A program made the translations under genes and the position numbers. Source: Pseudomonadota bacterium (lineage in GTDB: Bacteria; Pseudomonadota; Gammaproteobacteria; Acidiferrobacterales; Sulfurifustaceae). Taken from it: a stretch of 7,772 bases of DNA. The stretch is taken from NCBI GenBank assembly GCA_020354085.1, contig CP070641.1:373027-380798 (forward strand), given 5' to 3'. Under the pieces are notes generated by a model. That model was not told where the DNA came from. It was given only the letters and a program-made list of their open reading frames with translations, and ran no database searches. Shown here one piece after another: positions 1 through 5,347 of this stretch (positions are counted from its first letter, which is position 1; the number at the start of each line of letters is the position of its first letter).

Positions 1-605
1 TGCACGTGCACCAGTCGCTCGCGACGGACGGTAAGAACCTGTTCACGGGCAATGGCTATGGCGGCTTGTCGGATTTGGCGCTTTACTACATTGGTGGCAT
101 CATCAAGCACGCGCGTGCGGTGAACGCCTTCACCAACTCGCTCACCAACAGCTATAAGCGTCTGGTGCCGGGTTTCGAAGCGCCCGTCATGCTGGCCTAC
201 TCGGCGCGCAACCGCTCAGCCTCGATCCGTATCCCCTACGTGTCAAACCCGAAGGCGCGTCGAATTGAGGTGCGCTTCCCGGATGCCGGCTCCAATCCTT
301 ATTTCGCGTTCGCTGCGATGATGATGGCCGGTCTCGACGGTATCCAAAACAAGATTCATCCGGGCGAGGCCATGGACAAGGATCTGTATGACCTACCCCC
401 GGAAGAGGAAAAGAAGATCCCGACCGTGTGTCACGCGCTCGACCAGGCGCTGGATGCCCTCGACAAGGACCGCGAGTTCCTCACCAAGGGCGGCGTGTTC
501 ACCAACGATCTGATCGACGCCTACATCGGCCTTAAGATGAGCGAGGTCACGCGCCTGCGCATGACGACTCATCCGGTCGAGTTCGACATGTACTACAGCG
601 TCTAA
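1..605 (+). CDS. glnA: Glutamine synthetase type I, C-terminal part (5' truncated by window edge)
   Basis: This is the C-terminal ~200 residues of GlnA, which makes glutamine from glutamate, ammonia and ATP in the cytoplasm as a dodecamer. The first complete codon is at position 3, so the frame opens with His-Val-His, matching the family's G-M-H-x-H active-site segment. Further visible hallmarks are the NRSASIRIP stretch (nucleotide/glutamate-binding region), RRIEVRFPD, and a DLYDLPPEE motif. The Tyr codon of that motif, at 387-389, corresponds to the adenylylation target of the enteric enzyme. This marks the adenylylated GSI-beta type, whose activity is set by GlnE and the PII cascade. The protein ends in the typical EFDMYYSV at a TAA codon. 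An intrinsic terminator follows, then ntrBC on the same strand, which is the classical glnA-ntrB-ntrC order. The start codon and promoter lie outside the window. Confidence 0.98.
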   Translation, partial: HVHQSLATDGKNLFTGNGYGGLSDLALYYIGGIIKHARAVNAFTNSLTNSYKRLVPGFEAPVMLAYSARNRSASIRIPYVSNPKARRIEVRFPDAGSNPYFAFAAMMMAGLDGIQNKIHPGEAMDKDLYDLPPEEEKKIPTVCHALDQALDALDKDREFLTKGGVFTNDLIDAYIGLKMSEVTRLRMTTHPVEFDMYYSV

Positions 606-633
606 GGAAGATGCTGAAACTGGCAGTCACACC

Positions 634-661
634 AACGCCCCCGCAAGGGGGCGTTTGTTTT
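634..661 (+). terminator. Intrinsic terminator after glnA
   Basis: There is a perfect 9-bp stem (AACGCCCCC paired with GGGGGCGTT) with a GCAA tetraloop, followed by the T-rich tail TTTGTTTT. It begins 28 bases after the glnA stop codon. It should end most glnA transcripts, so that ntrBC is read at a low level by read-through or from its own promoter, as in enteric bacteria. Confidence 0.93.
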
Positions 662-682
662 CGCGGAACAGTCGCTGATAGT
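655..682 (+). promoter_or_regulatory. Weak candidate sigma-70 promoter for ntrBC
   Basis: A poor -35 (TTGTTT, 655-660) and a moderate -10 (GATAGT, 677-682) are 16 bp apart. They would place the transcription start at about 689, inside the predicted NtrC operator. That geometry fits a promoter repressed by NtrC. However, the -35 overlaps the T-tract of the terminator and matches consensus at only three of six bases, so this is a guess guided by context. Confidence 0.28.
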
Positions 683-686
683 GGCG

Positions 687-703
687 TGCACCGTTCTGGT
701 GCG
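687..703 (+). promoter_or_regulatory. Predicted NtrC binding site in front of ntrB
   Basis: The sequence TGCACCGTTCTGGTGCG is a dyad of GCACC and GGTGC around five bases. It closely matches the enteric NtrC operator (TGCACC, short spacer, TGGTGCA), with one outer base differing. It lies between the glnA terminator and the ntrB ATG, 27 bases before that start. In E. coli an NtrC site at the equivalent place, over the glnL promoter, lets NtrC repress its own operon. The same role is inferred here from position and sequence. Confidence 0.8.
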
Positions 704-730
704 GAACAACCCAACTCCACGTAATATTCC

Positions 731-1882
731 ATGGCAAGGACTAAGCCGCTTATCCGTAAAGATTATTTGCGACCTACGGAGCCTCCCAACACCAAGAAGC
801 CGCCGGTCGTGATCGCCGGCGCGACCACCGAGGGTATGGTACGGATACTTGAAAATCTCAGCACGACGGTCCTTACGCTTGACGCCGATCTGAGACTAAC
901 GTCGCTCAATCCAGCGGGCGAAATGTTGTTTGCGATAAGTGCGCGCAAGGTGCTCGGTCAACGCATCACAGAGTTGCTGCCGCAGAGTGAACGTTTCGTG
1001 CACGCGCTGTCCGATGCGCTGGCAAGCCGCCACCCTTTCACGGCCCACGGCGTGCGGCTTGCCTTGCCCGCGGGTCGCAGCATCATGGTCGATTGCACGG
1101 TTTCACCGCTACCGGACGGCACACACGGAGACGTGTTGTTGGTGGAGCTGACCCAAATTGATCGATTGTTGCGCCTGGCGCGCGAAGAAAGCCTACGTGA
1201 GCGCCAAGCAGCCAACCGCGCTGTCCTGCGCGGTCTCGCCCATGAGATAAAGAATCCACTCGGCGGCCTGCGCGGTGCCGCGCAGTTGCTCGAGCGCGAA
1301 CTGAGTGATCGCACGCTCAAGGAATATACCCAGATCATCATTCACGAAGCCGACCGACTCCGGAATCTGGTCGACCGTATGATTGGCTCACATCAACCAT
1401 TCACACGCCGCGCGCTCAACATCCATGAAATCCTGGAACATATACGCAAGCTGATACTGGTCGAAGTGCCGGTCGGGCTAAGTATCGAAACGGATTACGA
1501 TCCAAGTCTGCCGGAGGTCGACGGCGATCCGGACCAGCTCACGCAGGCCATCCTCAACATTGTGCGCAATGCCGTGCAGGCCCTGGCGGGGCGCGGCACG
1601 ATATGGCTGCGTACGCGTATCGAGCGTGGCCACACCATCGGTGCCAAACGTCATCGACTGGTGCTGCGCGCCGAGGTCGAAGACAACGGGCCGGGCGTAG
1701 CAGAGGAACTACTCGATCGCATTTTCTACCCGATGGTGACCGGGCGCGCCGACGGCATGGGCTTGGGGCTGTCGATCGCGCAGGAAATCGTCCAGCGTCA
1801 CGGCGGACTGATCGAGTGCAGCAGCAGACCCCAGCGCACGGTTTTCACCATTCTCCTACCGCTGGAGCAAAACCATGACTAA
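731..1882 (+). CDS. ntrB: Nitrogen regulation sensor histidine kinase NtrB (GlnL)
   Basis: NtrB is a cytoplasmic two-component kinase/phosphatase. Under control of the PII protein it phosphorylates NtrC when nitrogen is scarce and dephosphorylates it when nitrogen is plentiful. The 383-residue protein has an N-terminal PAS-like sensor region (about residues 37-140). The dimerisation/phosphoacceptor segment is LRGLAHEIKNPLGG, with His171 as the predicted phosphorylated residue. The ATPase domain shows the N box (NIVRNAVQAL, 276-285), G1 (DNGPG, 318-322), F box (FYPM, 332-335) and G2 (GMGLGLS, 342-348). No membrane segment is seen, as expected. Compared with E. coli NtrB (349 aa) it carries about 35 extra N-terminal residues, basic and proline-rich. 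No clear Shine-Dalgarno precedes 731, and an internal in-frame ATG at 836 would give the usual length, so the start is uncertain. The 3' end overlaps ntrC. Confidence 0.96.
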   Translation: MARTKPLIRKDYLRPTEPPNTKKPPVVIAGATTEGMVRILENLSTTVLTLDADLRLTSLNPAGEMLFAISARKVLGQRITELLPQSERFVHALSDALASRHPFTAHGVRLALPAGRSIMVDCTVSPLPDGTHGDVLLVELTQIDRLLRLAREESLRERQAANRAVLRGLAHEIKNPLGGLRGAAQLLERELSDRTLKEYTQIIIHEADRLRNLVDRMIGSHQPFTRRALNIHEILEHIRKLILVEVPVGLSIETDYDPSLPEVDGDPDQLTQAILNIVRNAVQALAGRGTIWLRTRIERGHTIGAKRHRLVLRAEVEDNGPGVAEELLDRIFYPMVTGRADGMGLGLSIAQEIVQRHGGLIECSSRPQRTVFTILLPLEQNHD

Positions 1883-3266
1883 GCAGGGCATCGTTTGGGT
1901 CATCGACGATGACCGTTCCATTCGCTGGGTCCTCGAGAAGGCCTTGGACCAGGCCGGGCTCTCCGTGAAAACCTTCGATTCCGGACACGGCATAATCGAT
2001 ATGCTGGAGCGCGTGCGACCCGACGTCATTGTCTCCGATATACGCATGCCGGGCGTAAGCGGGCTTGATCTCTTGGCCGAGCTGCACGATAAGGTCCCGG
2101 ATATTCCAGTCATCATCATGACGGCACACACGGATCTCGACAGCGCGGTCGCCTCCTATCGCGGCGGCGCCTTCGAATACCTACCGAAACCGTTCGACGT
2201 GGATGACGCCGTGCGCCTGGTGCGCCGTGCGATCGAGCATCGTCGTCGCCAGCGCGCCGAGACCCCGAGCGCCGAGCCGGCGCCTGAAATCATCGGTTCA
2301 GCCGCCTCCATGCAAGAGGTGTTTCGCGCCATCGGGAGGCTGTCGGGCTCGAACTTGAGCGTATTGATCAACGGTGAATCGGGAACCGGCAAGGAATTGG
2401 TCGCACGCGCGTTGCACAATCACAGCCCACGCGCTGATAAACCGTTCATCGCCATCAACATCGCCGCTATTCCGAGCGAGCTTTTGGAGTCGGAACTGTT
2501 CGGGCATGAAAAGGGGGCGTTCACCGGCGCAACCACGCAACGCAAAGGCTGGTTCGAACAGGCGCACGGCGGTACGTTATTTCTCGACGAGATCGGTGAC
2601 ATGCCGGCAGAGCTGCAGACACGGTTGCTGCGGGTGTTGCAGGACGGGCGCTTCTATCGGGTGGGTGGCCACGACCAGATCAACAGCGACGTTCGCATCA
2701 TTGCCGCCACCAATCAGGATCTCGAAGGCCGCGTCCGAGACGGCAAGTTCCGCGAAGACCTGTTTCACCGTCTCAATGTCATTCGCATCCACCTGCCGCC
2801 ACTGCGCGAACGGCGCGAAGACATTCCGGCCTTGGCTCAGCATTTCCTCAAGAAATCTGCACAGGAATTGGGCGGTGAGCCCAAGCGCCTTGCCCCCGAG
2901 ACGGACCAGTACTTTGGGGAGCTACCCTGGCCCGGCAACGTTCGGCAACTCGAAAACACCTGCCGTTGGCTAACGGTGATGGCACCCGGGCAGACAGTGC
3001 GCGTCGATGACCTGCCTCCGGAGCTACGCGCCACCGCGGCCGATCGTCAGTCGGGGCAGGACTGGGAGCAGGGACTGCGCGATTTGGTGGAAACGCAGCT
3101 GGCGCGGGGCGAATCGGAGATATTCAAGGACATCAATGCGCGCTTCGAGCGCGTCCTGATGGAAGCTGCCCTCAAACATACGGGGGGGCGCAAACAAGAT
3201 GCCGCCAAACGGCTCGGGTGGGGCCGTAACACCCTGACGCGCAAGTTGCAGGAGCATGGAATGTAA
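1875..3266 (+). CDS. ntrC: Nitrogen regulation response regulator NtrC (GlnG), sigma-54 activator
   Basis: NtrC is a DNA-binding enhancer protein that, once phosphorylated by NtrB, forms an oligomer and uses ATP to open sigma-54 promoters of nitrogen genes. Three domains are visible in 463 residues. The receiver domain has acidic Asp11-13, phosphoacceptor Asp55 (VSDIRMPG), Thr83 and Lys105. The sigma-54 AAA+ domain has Walker A GESGTGKE (167-174), the sigma-54-contacting GAFTGA loop (214-219), Walker B LFLDEIGDM (235-243) and WPGNVRQLEN (352-361). A C-terminal Fis-type helix-turn-helix spans about residues 439-460. Length is close to the enteric protein (469 aa) and all key residues are present. 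The ATG overlaps the last eight bases of ntrB and has CTGGAG seven bases upstream, so the two are translationally coupled. The likely operator at 687-703 suggests autoregulation. Confidence 0.98.
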   Translation: MTKQGIVWVIDDDRSIRWVLEKALDQAGLSVKTFDSGHGIIDMLERVRPDVIVSDIRMPGVSGLDLLAELHDKVPDIPVIIMTAHTDLDSAVASYRGGAFEYLPKPFDVDDAVRLVRRAIEHRRRQRAETPSAEPAPEIIGSAASMQEVFRAIGRLSGSNLSVLINGESGTGKELVARALHNHSPRADKPFIAINIAAIPSELLESELFGHEKGAFTGATTQRKGWFEQAHGGTLFLDEIGDMPAELQTRLLRVLQDGRFYRVGGHDQINSDVRIIAATNQDLEGRVRDGKFREDLFHRLNVIRIHLPPLRERREDIPALAQHFLKKSAQELGGEPKRLAPETDQYFGELPWPGNVRQLENTCRWLTVMAPGQTVRVDDLPPELRATAADRQSGQDWEQGLRDLVETQLARGESEIFKDINARFERVLMEAALKHTGGRKQDAAKRLGWGRNTLTRKLQEHGM

Positions 3267-3337
3267 TAGTCCGACGCCGTTGTCGACACACTACAAATTT
3301 GCGCTCGGCGTTCTTCGGCAGCCGTGATCGTGAAGGA

Positions 3338-3355
3338 GTGTTACAGGACTGTTAC
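3338..3355 (+). promoter_or_regulatory. Direct repeat resembling a PhoB box
   Basis: GTGTTAC and CTGTTAC are separated by four bases (AGGA), giving an 11-bp repeat period. This is the architecture of the PhoB box (CTGTCAT, four bases, CTGTCAC). The half-sites match that consensus at five and six of seven positions. The site lies about 250 bases before the first binding-protein gene, farther than usual, and no good -10 sits at the expected distance. Phosphate control is therefore only suggested. Confidence 0.3.
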
Positions 3356-3560
3356 TTCTGTCGCCACGAACTAGACAAGTCACGGTGCGCGGCGGGACAG
3401 CACGCACAATCTCTCAGTCCAGTCGTGTGGCAAAATCCGCCCTCTGTCGGGCGGCGCAATACAATTATCGTTCGTCTGAGTATCCTCACGCCTCGCGTGT
3501 ACTTGCGGCGGTAGCGCGGTACATCGACGCGATGATGAAAGATTATCCGCCTCGTGCGCC

Positions 3561-3580
3561 GCATCCGAGCTGGCGGATGC
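3561..3580 (+). repeat. Perfect 7-bp inverted repeat in the leader of the first binding-protein gene
   Basis: GCATCCG and CGGATGC flank the six-base loop AGCTGG, ending 28 bases before the ATG at 3609. It could form a stable hairpin in the mRNA leader or act as an operator. It has no T-tract, so it is not an intrinsic terminator. Confidence 0.45.
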
Positions 3581-3608
3581 TCGCGGAAGGAAGAAACGGA
3601 GACTTCTT

Positions 3609-4541
3609 ATGTATTCCCATTTCAAATTTGCTGTTCTGCTCGCCGCGGCAGCGATCGTGGCGATCCCTTCGGCCAATAGTGAGACCCGCTCGGGTCCGGC
3701 AACCGCCTCGCCTGCCAAGCCAACCAACTTGCAACAAGCCTCGATGGCGGCGCGCGAGGCAACCACGCCGCCACCGGCCACGACCCTTGACGCAACCACA
3801 CCGCTCACACTGGCAGCGCCACCCCGTGACAGTGCGGAAGCTGGACATCGGATATTCGATCCGGTGGCACGCTATCTGTCGACAGTCTTGGGTCGGACAG
3901 TCATCTACAAGCACCCAACTACCTGGGGCGGCTATCAGGCCGACATGCAAAACGGTGCATACGACATCGTGTTCGATGGGCCGCACTTCAATAGCTGGCG
4001 CGTTGCGAGCCGTGGTCACAACGTCCTGGTGAAGATCCCGGGCGACTTCATCTATACCGCAGTTGTGCGCAAAGACGATGTGCGTTTCGATCAGCTCAGG
4101 CAATTGGCTGGCTACAAGATATGTGCGCATGCGCCGCCCAATCTTGGCACGCTCATCATGTACGATGAGTTCAACAATCCTGCACGCCAGCCGGTAATCA
4201 TCGTCGAACACGGATACAAGCATCTGTACACCAGTCTGCTCGAGGGCAAATGCGATGCCGCCATGTTGCCGCTCGGTCATCTCGAGAAGTTCGAGAAGGA
4301 TCAAATGAAGACGCGTGTCATCTTTCGTACGCGCGCGTTGCCGCAACAGGCATTCTCTGCTGGCCCGCGCATCACGGCAGCCGAACAGAGCCAGATTGCC
4401 AGCGCGTTAATGTCTCCCACGGCGAGCGCGCTAGCGGAGTTTCGCAAGACCTATGGCTTTCATGGCAATTTCGTCCGCGCCACAAACGCAGAGTATGCTG
4501 ACTTGGCGAAGTATCTGCGCGACATGTGGGGCTACAACTAG
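3609..4541 (+). CDS. PhnD-like periplasmic substrate-binding protein (paralog 1)
   Basis: This is a predicted periplasmic receptor of 310 residues, in the superfamily of phosphate/phosphite/phosphonate ABC-transporter binding proteins (PhnD-like). Residues 1-24 form a signal peptide: Lys6, a hydrophobic stretch 7-20, and a likely cut after SANS. No lipobox is present. A low-complexity Ala/Pro/Thr linker (25-65) precedes the binding domain. Family-like landmarks are APPRDSAEAG (70-79), RYLSTVLGRTVIYKHP (88-103), YDIVFDGPHF (118-127), the inter-lobe region QLAGYKICAHAPPNLGT (165-181) and LLEGKCDAA (210-218). Where PhnD carries a Ser/Thr-rich ligand loop, this protein has APPNLGT. Cys172 and Cys215 are its only cysteines. 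GGAGA six bases before the ATG supports the start. No permease or ATPase gene lies nearby, so ligand and partner are unknown. A paralog follows at 5348. The superfamily call is firm; the ligand is not. Confidence 0.88.
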   Translation: MYSHFKFAVLLAAAAIVAIPSANSETRSGPATASPAKPTNLQQASMAAREATTPPPATTLDATTPLTLAAPPRDSAEAGHRIFDPVARYLSTVLGRTVIYKHPTTWGGYQADMQNGAYDIVFDGPHFNSWRVASRGHNVLVKIPGDFIYTAVVRKDDVRFDQLRQLAGYKICAHAPPNLGTLIMYDEFNNPARQPVIIVEHGYKHLYTSLLEGKCDAAMLPLGHLEKFEKDQMKTRVIFRTRALPQQAFSAGPRITAAEQSQIASALMSPTASALAEFRKTYGFHGNFVRATNAEYADLAKYLRDMWGYN

Positions 4542-4571
4542 CGCGCTGCCGAATCGTTCCGGTAGCGACGG

Positions 4572-4615
4572 GTGCGCCGAACCGGTCACCGAGTGCGCAT
4601 CTAGCACCGGCGCAC
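4572..4615. repeat. 8-bp inverted repeat between convergent coding stretches
   Basis: GTGCGCCG (4572-4579) and CGGCGCAC (4608-4615) are perfect inverted copies separated by 28 bases. They lie between the stop of the first binding-protein gene and the end of the minus-strand remnant. They could form a bidirectional stem at the end of the first gene, but there is no T-tract and the loop is long, so termination is only a possibility. Confidence 0.35.
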
Positions 4616-4619
4616 GGCG

Positions 4620-5081
4620 TCAGGATACAGCTGGTCGCAGACCATGCCGCTCGTAGAGCGCGGCTATCTCGCTGCCACCAAGGAAATCGAACAGCGCTTC
4701 ACCCCAGTTACCACCGTCGCCGACCAGGCCGACGCGGTAGTCGGTGGCGATATTCTCGGCGCTGGGTGTGGGCTCGGCTCGACCGCTACCGTCCAACGTG
4801 ACTAGCTCGAAATCGCTTGGGAAAATGCGCGTGTAGCGCAGTGCAAAATGATAGTAGAGCACGGCGACGTCGGCACGATTGACGCAGAGTGCCTGCGGCG
4901 CCTCGCGATGGTGGACTCGCTCGCCGTATACCAGGCGCTCATATGGGCCTTCGAGGAAATCAAAGAAGAGAAAGGGCAGATGAGCTGTCCGGTCTCTGAA
5001 CAAGAGCCGTAACGCACCCTTTACAAGGAATCTAGCGCAAGTAGCAGCTAATGTTCTGCCGCTTGGCTCGACGCCCTTCAC
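4620..5081 (-). pseudogene. C-terminal remnant of a ModA-like substrate-binding protein
   Basis: This minus-strand reading frame (153 codons from a GTG at 5081) has a protein-like C-terminal two thirds. Landmarks are ERVHHREAPQAL (residues 54-65), NRADVAVLYYHFALRYTRIFP (68-88), RVGLVGDGGNWGEALFDFL (116-134) and IAALYERHGLRP (139-150). These resemble, from memory, the C-terminal lobe and end of type-11 (ModA-like) extracellular solute-binding proteins, in which a valid protein would be roughly 250 residues or more. Residues 1-37 look unrelated. A stop codon lies just upstream (5088-5090), no signal peptide is present and no Shine-Dalgarno precedes the GTG. I translated upstream to about 5220 in the continuing frames and found no missing N-terminal half. 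It is best read as a 5'-truncated gene remnant. A short functional protein cannot be excluded. Confidence 0.55.
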
Positions 5082-5084
5082 TAT

Positions 5085-5112
5085 TTGTCACCCGCTGACA
5101 CTTTGTTGACGC
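5085..5112 (+). promoter_or_regulatory. Three Pho-box-like half-sites at 10-11 bp spacing
   Basis: TTGTCAC (5085-5091), CTGACAC (5095-5101) and TTGACGC (5106-5112) follow one another at 10- and 11-bp steps. The first two match the CTGTCAT/C PhoB half-site at six of seven positions and the third poorly. They lie about 235 bases before the second binding-protein ATG, a similar offset to the repeat in front of the first paralog. This is suggestive only. Confidence 0.28.
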
Positions 5113-5233
5113 ATTCCCGGCATCCCGCAGCTTGATTTCGCCCTAAGAAACAAGCCGTCGGCCGAGTCGATCCTCGCGCCCGTCGGCAAAACCCGTTCTC
5201 GCCGCGACGGCCCCACAATTCTGGTATTCACTG

Positions 5234-5249
5234 TCTGATAAGTATCAGA
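5234..5249. promoter_or_regulatory. Perfect 7-2-7 palindrome, candidate operator
   Basis: TCTGATAAGTATCAGA consists of perfect 7-base arms (TCTGATA and TATCAGA) around AG. It sits 98 bases before the ATG at 5348, in an AT-rich pocket of an otherwise GC-rich region, the kind of place where a dimeric repressor or activator binds. The cognate regulator is not identifiable from the window. Confidence 0.5.
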
Positions 5250-5335
5250 ACAATTACCTGCGGCCGATGCGTCATTGGACGACGAAGTGCTAACGCGCTG
5301 AGGAGGACATCGGACCGATGGATCCCAATATCGAC

Positions 5336-5341
5336 AAGGAG
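5336..5341 (+). promoter_or_regulatory. Ribosome binding site that fixes the start of paralog 2
   Basis: AAGGAG lies six bases before the ATG at 5348, which is ideal spacing. Another in-frame ATG at 5318 has AGGAGG (5301-5306) eleven bases upstream. It would add ten residues, including three acidic ones, before the signal peptide. The 5348 start gives a normal signal peptide and makes the two paralogs align residue for residue from about position 70, so it is preferred. Confidence 0.75.
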
Positions 5342-5347
5342 AGTGCT

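Larger units (their letters stand above)
3267..3608 (+). other. 342-bp intergenic region between ntrC and the first binding-protein gene
   Basis: I see no convincing gene here. The region holds an 11-bp-spaced TGTTAC direct repeat (3338-3355), a TACAAT hexamer at 3460-3465 that could be a -10 element but lacks a good -35, and a 7-bp hairpin (3561-3580) in the presumed leader. No intrinsic terminator with a T-tract follows ntrC. The length suggests that the downstream gene has its own promoter and does not belong to the ntrBC operon. Confidence 0.6.
5082..5347 (+). other. Upstream region of the second binding-protein gene
   Basis: No gene is apparent in these 266 bases. They contain the Pho-box-like half-sites near 5085-5112, the perfect dyad at 5234-5249, and two ribosome-binding sites near the end. 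A clear sigma-70 promoter is not recognisable. The region is long enough for independent transcription of the gene that follows. Confidence 0.55.

Noticed and set aside
606..730. Sigma-54 (-24/-12) promoter for ntrBC
   Set aside because: I looked for GG-N10-GC with the usual flanks. The TGGC at 682-685 has no GC at the right distance, so no such promoter is supported.
2374..2973. 199-codon plus-strand frame inside ntrC
   Set aside because: It is an alternate-frame shadow of the NtrC AAA+ domain, Arg/Ser/Cys-rich, with no family motif.
3274..3311. Possible terminator after ntrC (ACGCCG and CGGCGT)
   Set aside because: The stem is only six base pairs with a 26-base loop and no T-tract, which is too weak to call.
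3299..3514. 71-codon frame from a TTG between ntrC and the first binding-protein gene
   Set aside because: There is no ribosome site at a useful distance, composition is not protein-like, and the stretch contains the candidate regulatory repeats. I treat it as non-coding.
3543..4346. Long 267-codon minus-strand reading frame
   Set aside because: It lies antisense to the first binding-protein gene, whose plus-strand product has a signal peptide, ribosome site and a paralog. The antisense product is rich in Arg and Cys without recognisable motifs, as expected for a GC-rich shadow frame.
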